Assembly (NCBI GenBank): GCA_008933995.1
Contig: WARS01000012.1
Span: forward strand, 8,729,001 to 8,793,000
Reading direction: 5' to 3'
Source of the DNA: Datnioides undecimradiatus
Taxonomy: Eukaryota; Chordata; Actinopteri; Lobotiformes; Datnioididae
DNA: 64,000 bases
Each line of letters starts with the position of its first letter. The first letter of the stretch is position 1. The position numbers and the translations under genes were made by a program. Positions 14,063 to 29,000 of this stretch are shown here, in pieces. Below the pieces are notes generated by a model that was not told the DNA's origin, made no database searches, and worked only from the letters and a program-made list of their open reading frames with translations.

Positions 14063-17000
14063 ATGGACGAAGACAATCACGGTAAGGCTTATTTCTCCTC
14101 TGCCCCCTCCTCAGCCCCCCGTGCGCATGGATGGATATACAGCGTGGATGGATGTGTGTGAGACGGGGAGACGGGGGAGCACACGAAGGTATTTCAGGAT
14201 GTTGTGTGTTCACTTAACTAGAAAAACAAAAAACATCCACGGTCGGTTGTCATGATTTAAAACCTGCCGATAAAGGAGCATTCCGCAGAAATACGGAGCG
14301 GACTCGGCTGGTTCGCGCAGGTGAGGAACAGTCTGGCTCATCCTGGAGGATACAGAAGAAGGTTTACAAGTCATAATATAAAACAAAAAGAAAAAAACAC
14401 ACTGCAGTTTTATCGTGCATGCACCTTTTTCCGTCTGTTTGATGTCTTGGTGTGAGGCTTTGAAGTTGCACTCACTATCTCAGTGTTTGAAGCCTCTACA
14501 CTGGTGGAAATTGATAAGGCATCTGATTGGCAGCCTTCCATATGGAGGACAGAGCCGTGACGGTCTATATCCCACGAAAACATACGGGAAAACAAGTCCC
14601 TATAGCGATGTTTGAGCTAGTTGTTCATACAACAGGAAATAAACCAGTTATAAATTGTGATGAGGTCACTTGCTTACTACAAAAGCTGCAAATTGTGCAA
14701 AATGTAGCATGTGCAATGTAAAGAATTATTATAGATGTAGCAATAACCACCCCCAAACACTTTAAATGCACTAATCATTGCAGAATACAGATGTGCCTTC
14801 AAGGACAGTATGTTAATACAATTATTTAGCTGTATGTAGCAGATAACTAAGAAACTATAGTGATTCTGTAATAGTGCTATATTAACCCAGTAGTGGGTAT
14901 TAAAACAGCCATAAAAGGGAAAAGTAAACTGAACTAAGAGGATTTAGTGCGACTGACTGTGTTATAGAACTGAATGAAGTGAACCTGTGCAGCTGCATGT
15001 CCAACCCGCATTATTGCTCACATGGTGGCTGCAGCTCCTACAGAATCTCCTATCAGTTATTATATGATACTGCTGAAACACACATGCACACATGCAGCTT
15101 GCTCCTGAGCAGATAATCCAAACCGCCTTGCAGGCTGAAGGCCTTCAAGCCGGTATAGTGTAAACAAATGGCGATACTCTGATAACAGTTTGTCAGTTAA
15201 ACAGTGAGAGCTTAGCAGAGCTAGGAGAGACCCAGTACGAATATATATATATATATGAATATATATATATGGAAGTAGGAATGAACCAGTTTGACTTATT
15301 TCATTTGTATTAGTGTAGACATAATGCATTCTAAAGCCATGGTGTAGTAGCAGAGCCTACCACTAATTATTAAATACACATTTTGGAGGATTTCAATAAA
15401 CTTTACTGTGTATATTCATGGTCCCCAGCAGATTTTGGTGAACCCTTGACATTTTCTCTGCTGACAAACGTAGATACAAACTGTGCACAACAAATATCAA
15501 AGTCTAATGGACACAATATCATGAAATTAACTGAGCACACTCATGATCCAGAGGGTTAGGACCTTCATAGTTTGAACACTTAATCAGTTCCATTAGAAGT
15601 CAGCTTCGCAAACAGTATCTCAGCTATTTGGTTGTGTGTTTGAGGAAAGAGGTTTTTCGTGGGTCATCATTGTTTACACACTGTCTTAGTGTTAAACCGT
15701 GTTGACTTGCTGTAGCCATAAAAGTCCCCTCAAAACTAAGTTAATCACACGTTGACCAGTGCACCCACCAGCACACATGAAGTCAGTCAGAGAGATATTG
15801 GTCACTGAATCATGTGACAGGATGTCAGAGAGCAGCAGAGGCCTGCTGTCTGTGATCAAATTGGAAACACACGACACACGCTCAGAGAGATTGTGTGCAG
15901 CACTGTGCAGCGTTGGAATTGCTAAAATAACTTTCCATAAATGTTGAGGTAATTAAGAGCTCTTGTTCGCTCACTCACACTTTCGCTGTCTCTTGCCATC
16001 TTGCGCGTCACTTAACATTGTTCACATTCACACCTCGATATGCTGGTATCACGTACAGGCACTTAGTGCTAAATTTGTCTGCACCAATCACTTCCAGCAG
16101 CTGAAGGCAAAGTTACACTTTTATCAAAAGTGATACGCCCTCTTTCAAGTGGATAATTTTAGGGGTTGCAAGTTATTTCAATGTGTCAGCTACCTATTTA
16201 ATTACCATTTAGGCAAATATAAGTAGGGGTTCAAACCAATATTAATGGAACATACAAATATCATAAGACTATAGTTATGATGTCAAAGCCAGTTCATGAG
16301 GCCTTTCAGCTCAGTGAAGCTGTCCACTGACAAGCTGTCCTTTATAGCTCTGGGGTGCTTTTGTTTTGCATGCAAGCAAATGTGCACATTATCCTCATGT
16401 GTGTAGATCAGGGACAATGTTGTCACGCTTGCATATGCAGTATGCATGTACACTGTCCAACATATGCTCAAAGTTGGGACTATAATTTGTTCTGCACCAG
16501 TGATCCAATCTGAGAACAGCAGAGAAAAGAGCCAACAGATGTCATGATACTCTTTAGGATTAATAAACAGAGAATAAAGAGCTAAGGCTCCCAAAGCCCC
16601 CTTTTGTGAAGTAAAAAGAATATGTGGGAGGACTGTGAGGTTTCTCAACCGAGAGGCTTTTTGTAGTGTTTATTAACGCTGTCATATAGACTTTCTTATG
16701 TTAACTCCTTAACAATGACTCAAATGAACACCCATAATGTGAGAGTCACCACGATGTTACCTTTTTGGTTCACTGCTGTCATGAAAGTTGTCTCCAAATG
16801 AAACAAGCAGCTATTTCCAGCTAAAAAGATTATGTATGCTACCTCACTAGCAGGCGAACATAGTGGAGCATTTAGCAGCTGATGATATTCCTCTTATGAG
16901 GTGGTTGAGATTAAAATGAAGCATAAAAGGACCCTAAATATTTGACTTCTTTAATCAACTGAATGCCAATGTTCCTGTGTTTCTGCTGGATGTGAAAATA

Positions 17001-20000
17001 AGGTGCTGTTTTTTAAAATATTCGACAGCTTTATGAGGTGATGGTATGTCACTGTTGTTGTGTTGCGCTGTCCACAACTTGCCAAAAACTCAGGTCGTGC
17101 AGATTTCAGTTGTTTCAGCAGACTCACGTGGTTGGGAAACAAGATTTTGCTTGAAATTTGCAAATTTAATAAAAGGTTTCTCAGAAGCATTGAACAACAT
17201 CGGTGCAGGCAAGAGGCAGGAATGAATGTTACTGGCATACTCCCCTGTGCAGATGGAAAAAGTGTGTTCTCAAGGTAAATATAGAAAGGAGACTATTGGT
17301 ATAGGTTTGGATATGACAGTGAGCCATGTCAGATCATTCCAGCAAGGTACATGGGCTGGTGGGATAATGATGTCGTTGGAGAATTGGAGGACTAATCTGC
17401 ATAGATTTCTGAGCTAAATTTAGCCACACATGGAATAAAACTATTTGTGGGACTCAGCAATAGCATGGCATTCATTAGTACATGTTTACTGCGCTCGCTA
17501 ATCAGAGTTGGCGCTTCTCCGCTCAGTTTACATGCCACAAAGCAGACAGGGCCTGGCCTCAAAATGGATGAAAATCAGCAACAGACTTGAGATCTTAAGT
17601 GTTTTTGTTAGTCATGTGTCTGTTTTTAGCATGATTGTATAGCTGGATGGAGAAGTGGAAAGAACACAGAAGCAGAAATGGGCTGGAAAAGCAGTTCACT
17701 GAACGGCTGGAGGGAGGCCATGAATTTTAACACTTGGCTTGTTTTGTGTTTTCTCTCTTTTATAGCAGCTTTGTGATGCTTCAATCAAGGGATTAATACA
17801 GGCTGAGTAAACGGCTGTTTTGGGAGGCAGGGTTTTTAAAACGCTGGAATTAACAGAATTCACCTTTTAAAAATTCCTTGTGCTGGAATAAAAAAATTGT
17901 CTGTGACGACTGCAGCTGCAAAACAAAGCATGTCTTGTGTTTGAAGGTTCAGACGCCACAAAATGCACTCGCATGTTTGTTTATGGGGTCCTGTGAGGTT
18001 TCCTCGACCATATTTCCTGCGTTAAAGCTGTGATAACCCCACTGTGTCATTCAGCACCCTTCTGTCTATCTGACCGTGGGAAAAGTTGAATGGGAAAGTC
18101 TTTTCCTTCAATTCTTCCACTCTCTTTGGACTGGATACACGAGTGTGTACTAAAATAACAAATCGTATCTGACTGCAGCACTACTGTTTTGTCTGTTTCG
18201 TCGGTGCTTTTAATGGGCCGCACAGGGCATGGTCTGTGTGTAGAATCATAAATGCACACCTTGCGTCTCTGATTGGTCCCTGCAATGAAATAGCTCCCTT
18301 AGAAAGAAAAAAATGTTGCTTTTCTTCACCATCATTCTTTTACAATCATTTACTCAAACCTTATGGAGATCTGACTGCATGTGATTATTTTATATCATAT
18401 TCACGCCAGCAGGCATGAAACCAAAGCTAAGGTGGATTTGGAAAACCTGAATCAACATACTGTACGTGTGATTTCTTGGCATTTGGTACAGTAGCTCTAA
18501 AGGGGGAGATTAACTGGTAAGAGGGGGAAGTTGGTGTGATTAGGGTAGGGTCTTTGTTGTGGCTCTAGGGCGAGTGTGTGGGAGGACATCAGACAGTCAC
18601 TCGAGGGGAGCTGTGGCTGCTCTCTAGCTATTCTTCGCCCTGGGAGGCTGGCTGGCTTATTGTAAGTAGTTGGTGCTGAATGGCCAGACAGCAGCAGAAC
18701 AGAGCTCAGGCATCTGGGACTCTCTGCATCTGTATGTTAATATCACCCTGTAGATGTGCTGCAGTGCTGCACCTAGAATCTGCTTATTTGCTAAAATGTA
18801 TGAAATGTCTATTAGTGGATTAGTTTATTGATTGTAAACTTCTGTGTTCAGGTGTTTAAGTAATTGTTTTAAAGCATAGATGCCAAAAATGTTCAACCTC
18901 TTAGAAGCAATGTTTTCTGGTTTAATTCGTCTTCTGTGAAAGTAAACTCAACATCGCTGGATTTTGGACTGTTGATCGGGCAGCATGAGACCCTGAAGCT
19001 GTCACCACAGGCTCTGGGAGCGCGTGCTGGGCATTTCTTACCATTTCTGACATTAAACGTCAACAGTCAATTTATAAATGAAAATAATAATTACAATAGA
19101 CGTAAAACCACATATCAGTAGTTAAAGAAATAGCATTACATCTCTGGAAATATGGGTATCTGATTTCTTACTGTGAGAGTTAGACAAGAAGTCTTAACGT
19201 CTATATGCTAAACATGAAGCTACAGTCTGGTCCATCAGCTTAGCTAAGCGTCATGGCTGGAAAGAGAGGAAACAGCTAGCCTGACTCTTTCCAATGGAAA
19301 GCTAAGCTAAATTACAGAAGGCAACAGTTCATTATATCATTATAGCATTATATCATAAGAATATTTCTCAAACCATCATATTTCTTTACATGATTATTGA
19401 CAATTACCCCTACCACCAATACTGGATGATGACATACATGTTAATATATCTTAAGCTCTCTTAAGAACCCTTTGAAGGCCTGTTACTTCATATAAATGTC
19501 TTTCATACTTTATTTACCTGGCTGCAGAAAGAATTTCTCCTATAAAAACATGGAGCTGGATTGAATTCATCCCCCATCCAAATTTCCTGCAACACCCCAG
19601 TAGCCTGAAATGAACGTCTGCAACGGTTTAGACAAAACGTGTCTCTTATGAGCGTCTACACGGATGCCAAAAAATGTGCTAAAACGTAGTCTTTACAATC
19701 TCATTGGCTGACCCGGCAGGCTGGCTGTGTTGTTGAAAGGCTTAAGGGGAGATTTGGAAAGAACAGAAATTCATTTTGACTGCCAAGATTATGGGGTTTT
19801 TGTGGCGCAACATTAGAAGATTAAACATACAGTACATTATACCACATGCAACAAGACAAATACGCAAAACACAGACAGTGCTGGCGCGTGATGTGCAGGG
19901 ATTGAGCCGGAGCTTGTAACAAACTGCACTCTGTAAGTGTTGAGAGAGGAGACTACATATGGACCTGATTAGGAGAGAGACTGGAGAGGCTTGCTGACAT

Positions 20001-20016
20001 GTTCCCATCACCATGG

Positions 20017-20056
<40 letters not shown>

Positions 20057-23000
20057 GTGTGAGACAAGACATCGTAGCAGTTTTGTCAGCAAGGCAACAT
20101 TTCTGCCGTTGTGAATAGAGGTACTCTTTGCCTGGAATTATTGCTTGGAGCTGTCGAGAAGGGAAGCCCTTTAAGTGCGAGACAGAGAGCAGATGGGAGA
20201 CAAAAGGAATGGCAAATTAAATGAGCTGGAGTCGGGGAGGAACACAGACAGACATTAAGGGCAGCAGAGATGCACTGTGTTCGAGTAATCCACGCCTAAT
20301 TTCAGCGAAAGGAGGGTTAAGAGAAAACAGGGACAAGCTGACCATACAGACAGGATGAGGGGGAAGGTGGGGTGTGGGGTCCAGAGAGGGGTAGACGTGT
20401 GTTTCTTGGCTTCTGGCTCAAAAGGAATGGAGAGCCACACCAACGCTAAGCTCGTTCTCACCTTAATAACATGCCCTGGCAATTTTTCATTTCATTTCCT
20501 GCTCCGTTTTTTTATGATCGAGTGTATATTTTCTCTTCTGTTCTCTTTCAAATGGTCTCAGCGAGGACAAGGCTGCTTTTAATGGAAAGTCTTTGATCCA
20601 GCAGGTAGCTGTGGGACAGTCTGGCATTTAACAAGATCCATCTATTAGGAACTGTAGTGAAGGTAGAGCCAATACTAAGAGAGGCCCTACTAACTAAACT
20701 TTGTGGGTGGTTTATGATGTTTTGATCAAATGTAGCTCTGGTCTTGTTGTGAGTGGGATCAGGGTGGTCTGCCGAAGTCGGGTGTTTTTGCAGGCAGGCG
20801 CACAACCATCACATGGACGTCCTGAACCTCCAAGCAGACTGGAGGCTGACACAGAGCTACTTGTCCCGTTTGAAGTCACTGCCAGTCACCCAGGTTGACC
20901 CTCTCCCTGTTGGTGTCTGCTCGTAGTCAACACACACTGGAGATATCACAGCTCGTTCAGTCTCCTCCGCTGTTGCGCTCAGAATGAAACGCAACAAACA
21001 CAGATTAAATTTCTTCCATGCCTCCTATCTATCTCAATAATGGAGGTGAGTGTGTTCGTATCAGATAATGTGTTACATTCATTCTGCTCCCTGTCAATCA
21101 CCTGACACCTGCAGGAAGCGTATGCAGTGTCTGTCAGGAAATAATCCCCCATGTGTTGCCTTTTCAAAATGTACCGTCACATCCACGTCTTCCATCTTTT
21201 TTTTGTTGAGGCTGGGATCATTTCCGAGTTCAGATTGATGCTGTGACACATGAATTTTACATTAACAAAAGCCAGAAAGTCCTAAAACAACAGTCTGCAT
21301 AATTTGTAAATTTAGCCTATTAGCCTATTAATTAATAGCTGAGGCTGTTGAATGTCTATTTTTTTCTGGGATTTGATCATGAATCAAAATTCTGGAAAAA
21401 ACTATAATTTGGTTACAATTTATCATAAGTGGTGCATAAATGTTTACACCCATTCTTTCCAGGAAAGTTGAGATGTTTTAGTCTGGACCAAAGTGGTGGA
21501 CTGACAGACCATCACTGCCATTCCCAGATCCACAGTGCCAGTTTGTCCTTTTCTCGTTATATTGTTCAGGATTGTATTACAAGCAACAGAGTTGGAAAAA
21601 CATCATCACACCAGTTAGTTGGAAATATTGATACTTTCAAACAGAGATTATATCTCTCATGGTGGAAAGAGCAACAGAAGTATCAACAAACCAAAATGCT
21701 GCAATGCTGCCATTACTTCTAGTTACATTGATTAAAACTGAATACAAATACTGAACTGCTACAAATTTATAACACAACACAAAAAACATTTTGTTAGTGT
21801 TAATATAACGCTAGCTAGAAACCATGTTGGATCTGTTAGCACAACAAGTCAGAATAACAGGAGGTTTTCCTGTTCTTCCCCTTCTGCCAACACTGCAAGA
21901 ATGCAGCATAAAAACTAGATTCCAGACGGTGTTTGAAAGATTTTCAACAAGGTAATAGGAAGTATTTGGACCTTTTTTGCTTAGATATTTCAACCCTGTG
22001 AGAGAATAAAAGTGGGCGATATTAACAAAGACGTTTTTACAGCTTCCCTCCTTCTGCTTAAGACCCGGATCATCATCTGAGATCTGTTTGAGTGCGCGAA
22101 CCGGGAGCTCCTTGGGCTGCACTCAGTCTGTGAAAGCCCCTCATCCTGCTTGGATGCCAGAAGAAACAGCATCCATCTAATTCACTCTCAGGCTGATCAA
22201 ATCATCAGATTATGGTTACTTTGGCCACCAGCATATGGCAGTGGAAGCCCCTCTGATTCTACTCGCCGTGTTCATCGAATCAAATGTTGACACAGTGCTG
22301 ATGCTGTGCAGATGTGTGATATAAAGGAGGACATCGTGTGCAGACCACCTCCTAAGCAAACACACACTCGCACAAATGCGATCACAGCAGGGGGTCCCTC
22401 CCCAAAAACTGCAGATTAACCGGAGCAATCAGTGTGAGGGCTCTTCAGCTCCCCGAGCCCCAGATTCTCCCTGTGATCCCAGCAGTAGTTAAAAACTAGA
22501 AGCCATATTAGCTCCCCAAATCTCTCTTCTCACGCGATAGCCACCACTGTTGTTACTGAATTATTACTGAACAGGTCGCGGCACTGTGCACTGTAATAAT
22601 GCATGATTTCACTACACAAGTCAATTTATCAGGAATACACAGTTTTGGAAGAGGCAGTCTGTTTAATACAAAATGTGGTATTTGTGTATGAAAATCTTTG
22701 ATATCAATTAATTTTGCTTTAACTGACCTGAATTTTCGCTGTTTCTTGAAATTTAATGCACCAAACAAAAACCTCACCACCAGTAGCGTCAGTGTATTCT
22801 CCAGTTCAGGATCTGTCCTCACAAAAAAAATTAAATGTGTTGCTGGGCTTTACTTTTCATCTTCAGAGACATGAGCATCAACAGCAGACATTTAAATAGT
22901 AGTATAATGAAACTTGCACCACCGCAGGACAGATGGAGGAACTCAGACGTTGCTGGGGTTTTGTTCTACGGTAATGTCAATGGGTTTTTGAATGAGATTT

Positions 23001-26000
23001 TTCAAGTTTTACTTCATCACCACGTGGCAGCACGCTTCCTGCTGGTGCATGTCGTCTCCTGTGTGCATGACCTTTCACCCTCCGTATCATAACCTCCTCT
23101 TCCTCGCATCAGCCACAGTGCTGACATCCCAGCATTCCTGCTTCGTGGCTCACAGCCAAAGTACCCCTGCAGACAGCTACACCAGCCTCTGTCGCTACTG
23201 TCACATTATTTTATCCAGTAGCATCACTGATGCAAAGTAGGTTAAAGGCAGACAGCGGCTGGTCGGCGGCAACATCTGTGTATACGGCATCATACGTCAC
23301 ACTTCCGCTCTAACAGGCTCGTGTTGGGCTTACGGTTTGGTGGGGAGGGCGAGTGTGTGGTATTAGTGCCAGCTGGCCTTGATGTGCATGTGCTCACGTG
23401 CACTTCTATCCACACGTCTGTCTGTCTTTATGTACCACCAAGGCTTTAATGCCGAGCATGTCATCGTCTACGTTAGAGGGATTGAGAGCAGCGGGTTTTA
23501 GATTAGAGTGTCGATGAAGAGGAAGTTTCCCTTGTCATCCTGCTTCCCCCTGCATGTGTCCCAGCGTGCCGCAGGGCCAACCAGGGTAACAGGGTTATCT
23601 TTTTTTAAGGCTCAACCACTTTAAAAGACATTACAGCGGGTAAAGTCGCGAGTTTAAAGCTGGTAGATCTGGACAAATCCTCTCTCACTCACACGAGTCA
23701 GTGAAAACTGGGACTGCAGCCAGTGCTAAGTGAGCGTGGGATTTTCACTCAGAGCTCCCTGTGCTCCAAGTACCTCCATGCTTTTCCTGCCCAACTGGGA
23801 TGTATACTGGTTTAAGGGATGTCCTTGAATCAGCTCTCAAGGCCCTTTTCTCCTTTCTCTGACACTGGTTTAAACACATAACTTATGAAACTGATGGTTG
23901 ATGGATGGGGGTGTGCAGTTTGTGTGTGCCAAAGCATCCCGGCATTAGTTTAAATGCCATCAAAGCCTCTGGTTTCAGTCGGTGGCCAGGGACAGTTGTT
24001 AGTTTTGGGTGTGAAGAGCAGCAGGGGATTTACTCCTTAAAGTAGATTTTGAGGGATTTTTTTGTTTTTAGGGGGGAAATTACTGAAGCCTCTTGTTCTG
24101 TGATGCACATGTTGGAGTTTTAAACCCTTTGGACCCTCTCAACCCACCACCACATACAGTGGATTCCTGAGCTTTCATGTAACCGTATCTTTTAAACATC
24201 ACAGACAAATTGAAAGAGTACATCAACACTTACAGCTACACCACTACTGGATGATATGACCTTCGCAAGACCTGTTTTTCACTACAAAGCAATGACTAAC
24301 CCCATGATTGATTTTAGTAGATTATTTAGTAGATTATCCAAGCTTGTTGTGTTTGGTTTGAGCCAATAGGGAGGCAATGACCAGTTTTAGCCCCATGAGT
24401 CCCTCTGTGCTTGCTGAAGACACTCATTTCATGAGTGAGTCATAGAAGGTCACAGGGGGAGGTGTGTTAATAACGTAATTGGTGGACCACCTCTGTAGAG
24501 GTGCCCCTCCGCCACTAAACAAGATTATCCACTGGAACAGGGACATTTGCACTGGTTTTTATAGTCCCCTCTATTATCAGAAGTGTGGTTTGAAAGACAC
24601 AGTATATTGAGTAGGAGGGACCCGAATTGGAGGATAATGGAAATACTTTGCCATTAATGGTGGTAGGCCTTTATTAAAGGGAGCGTCCTCTGCTTTTCAT
24701 TACATTTGTAATGAATCCAGATTGTAATCATGCCTGTTGTTGCAGCCAGTGGATATCTCCATTAGCTAATGCACGCCTCAGGCGAAGGGGAAACATGGAG
24801 CTGTCTGCTGCTGGCACATCATCTTCCTCTGAGCAACATGTTCAAAAAGACAGAGAAGAATCCAAAACCAAAAAGTATTAAATAGTAAGTTTAGTATCAT
24901 AGAAGCTGACTATAACTGATATTGTGAAAATTAAATTTAAGCTGAGGTATTTTTATCTACGTGTGGTAGGAACAACAGGTTTGGAAGAAATGAGAAGCAT
25001 TATTCCAAGTAAGCTAACAAAAAACACAGAACCACTGTGTGCAACAGTCCACATTTCCCTTTCTCTGCCACTCTCTCTGTTCCTCTCTCTCAAACACACA
25101 CACAGACAGAGCTTTATGACCCGTTTGGAACCATGGTTTTGTACAACATAGATGTGATACTGTGTTGAGGCTTCACCAATGAGTGCTTTCTGTAGCTTAT
25201 TAAGGATTAAAGATTTCGTTTGTTCATCCCACACTGGGGAAATTCTAGTTCTAGTTCTATTCTTATGTTTAGAGAAGGCTAGTATTTTGTGAAAGTACAC
25301 CACAAAGATAAGAGGGAGACATTATTTGTGTGTCTGCATGTAAGAGTGAGTGAGAGCTAAAGGGAGACACAGATTCATGTCCCTGATAAAGGGTTTCTTC
25401 CTTTGCTGCTATTCAACAACAAAGAACACAGTTTGAAACTGTTTGTCTGTTCACTGAGCCTTGATCTTCCCACTTCTGTAGGCAGAACATTTTGAACAAC
25501 CCCAGAGCTGCTCCTAGCAGCAGGATCAGCACTTTGGACAGCAACTATAATACATGAAAATGTTGGTTTGTGATCTGGCTCGGATGGTTGATTCACTTAT
25601 ATTTTTGTGGGTCAGGCTGTGCGGCTTGGCTCCTATACTCACTGTAGTCACAGTCGGCACAATGGTGCTTTGGTGCTAGTTGATTGTGATAGTTTCTGCT
25701 CTGCAGTGATATCTGGTTTGTGTCCAAACTCTGTCACACCAATTCATGAATGAACTGAAGAAAAATTGTACGGTTAAACCTCAGGCCATTTAGTACAAAG
25801 ACGTGTCATCCCTCAGTTTTATCAAAACTGGAAGAGTAACAACCTTTTGAAATTTGATATGTTGACCTTTAATTACAGTATCGCCTCAGGGCAGTCTTTC
25901 TTTTGCCTTTTTAACAAGCCTTTTTAACAAGCCTGGTGGGATCAACCCACCAGGCTTTGTCCACATGTGACTGTATCTGAGACATTTGATGTTTTACTGT

Positions 26001-29000
26001 AATGCTGTCATTAACAGGCGAGTTCAAATGAACTCTTCCTCATTTCTTTCTTGCAGAGAGTTAGTTTAGGAGATCAATGATGTTCATGCCTGTCTGCTAA
26101 ATATGAGGCTGACTCTTAACGTAGTTTAACAGAGACTGGAAACAGGGTGTGAAACTAGCTATTAAGGTCACATACATAAGTGGGGTGGAGTTCTTTCTGG
26201 GGTTCTTTCTGTATGCGGATGACATAATTTTGTTCCTTACAAAGTAAAACTCATGCATTCCTGCCCTCATTCTTATCAACGTATAATCCGAATCAACTGG
26301 ATAAAACTGTCACACTGAATCATGACTTGCTGCTTAAAAAGTGGAGAAATATAGATGCAGTTGCCAGTTTCTCTGATTGGAGTGACCCATGTTAGGATCA
26401 ACATCTTAAACATCTTGAATTTTTCAAGAACCTGCAGAGGATGCTAGCTGCTCTGCTCGGGATGAGGAAGGTCCCAAGAATTAAAACCAAATCCTTTTAC
26501 AATAAACCCCACAGTGTGGATGATTGAAGGTCTTAGGTTTTCAGTTGCATTGCTGGACGGCTCAGTCCAGGCCAATATGTCTTTAGCAGACAGAGCTAGT
26601 TAACTCCCCAGCTTAGAGCAGCGCCACACACCAGCTGTGCCACTGGCCTTTCATCCACTCATACTATAGGCTGAAGGATGGCACATTCTAATAGTGTTAC
26701 TGCACTTCAGTAGTACTTGCTTTCACACCAACCCTACTTTACCAAATGTACTTAGAGATGGCATGACCAAGATGTGACACACACAGGGAATTAAGAGATT
26801 TGAGGACTTTTACGAGAATATCATCCTTATGTCAGTTCTGTGGAGCCTCCCACCTCACAAATACTCATTTCTACAAATAGTTATATTTTAGACATAACAG
26901 AAGTACATTGCAAGGGAAACTCTGAAACTGTCAAACACCCCACAAGGATTTTGTCTTAAACATTTACCTGAATTTTGATTTTCACAGCAACTGAGCCCTG
27001 AGATGTTAGGATCAAATGGGAGCAAGACCTGGACTGTTGTTGGTGTATGGCAGATCAGTATCATCCTCAGAGCCCATTTTTACCACTACAGTTATCATTT
27101 TATACTTATACACAGGATGACTGAATTAACTTCGGTGTGTCATAGATGCAAAAGTAACCACATTCACATGTTGTGGTAATGGAATGAGTTGAAACATTCA
27201 TCAAAGTGAATATTGGGTTTGAGATCCTGTGTTCATGTAAACTACATTCACAGTGCTCACAGTTGTATTGCATAAATGCTGCGAGGTTACCGGAGGTTGG
27301 TTACTCAAATTCACATCTCTTTTCATGCTTTGAGTCATTGTGCATTTACATCACTCTCTCCCACAAAGGAAACCCCCCAGCTGTTTTCGCCGCTGTTTAC
27401 CTGACCCTTATCACAGGGCTTCAGGATTAAACATCTAGGTTAGGAAGCGCTTTTTGTCTCTGTGTTAATTTGACGATCATCTATAACAATACTTGGCTCC
27501 CCTGAACGCAAACTCTTTTAGAAGCTGTCGAATTAAAAGTGGGCTGAACGCTTCCTCTTGAGCCCAGTGACCTTGTTTTGCTTTAATTGGCGCTGCTTCT
27601 CGCCTGCAAGGGGAAAATAACAAGTGATGGTTTTTTTTTTTCATTTATCTCTCCTTTAGCAACATGTAGGCACAAAGCTGTGGCTGTGATATTAGATGTG
27701 CCATTTTCCTGTTGAGAGATTTGCGCTTTCTGCCTCTAAGCTGGCTTAATGAAGCAAGATTGCACAGGCTCTCCGTGCCTCAGAAAGATGAGGGAAATTG
27801 AGAAGTAAAGTGTGCGTGGGTGAGAATGAAACAGAGTGAGAGAGAGAGGGGAGCGGGATAGGAGATTGAAAAACAAGATTGAGACAGAAAGACGAGGGAA
27901 GAGGGTGGGAAGACAGAAAAAGAGTCATTCTTCCATCATTTGCTCATTTTTACTTGGAACCCCGAAACCCTCATGGTTTGGAAATTGGGGTCGTAGGCCG
28001 TGTTAAATTACCAAATTTACTTTTAATGAAAGAAAATGTAATCTGGATTGGTTTTATTAATAGAATATACCCCTGAGCCAAGAGCAAAAGGAGGGAGGGA
28101 GGGGGCAAAACACTTTCAAGTGGAATAATTAAGACCCTTTGCCTCCTCTCTTTCTTTAGTTAATTAAGACAAACGTGCAGGCTCTTGACATGTGTTGCTC
28201 CCACTGAACAAGGTGAAACAGTCGAGACAGCAGCAGCACTGTCGGTTGACTCTATGAGGAGGAGGATGAATCTTTTTCCATTTTTCCATCTCTGCCTGTG
28301 AACTCCAGAAGAACTCACGGGCACAAGATTGGATTTAAGGCTCACTTCTGTTTTCTTTCTCATCTGCAGTGAGCTGAGTGGGTACAGGGATGTGAGCTGT
28401 GTGCGAATGAGATTTAAGGTGCGCTGTGTTTTCTCCATCATGTGTTTCAGTTCCTGAGGATCTGTCCCTGGAGGAGAGGGATGAGCTGTCAAACATCCGA
28501 CGCAGGAAGAGAGAGCTTCTTGATGATATTGAGGTGTGTGTCTGGGCAAGTGAGCACATACAGTATGTGCAGCAGCTGAAGCGTCTCACCACCACATTGT
28601 CAATAAAAGATTTTAATGTAAACATGGAAAAAATGCTAAAATATTTAGTACAGTACATTCTTCTCATCATTTTTTCTTTAGTCATAATCTTTGACCTTTT
28701 TATTCTTTTTGCTTATCTATTGCAGCAGTGTGGCTCTATTTGCATGCTGTAAGCAATGCAAATTGACCTCCAGTTCATCTTTGCACACCCAATATGCTCA
28801 CAGAAGTAATGAATTTTCCAACCTGCGCAGGGCATCTTCTGCTCCTGTAAAGTTTTTTTTTTTGATTAAGTTTAAAGGAAGAAAGCAGCTGTGACATGTC
28901 TCACTCTTTTCCCTCAGAGGCTGAAGTTTGAAATAGCTGAGGTTATGACTGAGATCGAGCAGCTGACGTGTGTCGGTGAAAGGTAAGTTACTGAAGCCAA

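Larger units (their letters stand above)
14082..28450 (+). other. cyth3 intron 1 (14.4 kb)
   Basis: It separates the 19-nt first coding exon from the coiled-coil exon. It holds an (AT)n tract, a (GT)n tract, dispersed repeats near 16.8 and 19.2 kb, a hairpin near 25.93 kb and a decayed LINE near 26.1-27.2 kb. The segments near 24.36-24.80 kb and 27.44-27.62 kb are not repeat-like and are rich in homeodomain-type TAAT/ATTA words; they could be enhancers (inference). No coding exon or structured RNA is recognised. Length and position fit the long regulatory first introns common in this family. Confidence 0.6.
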
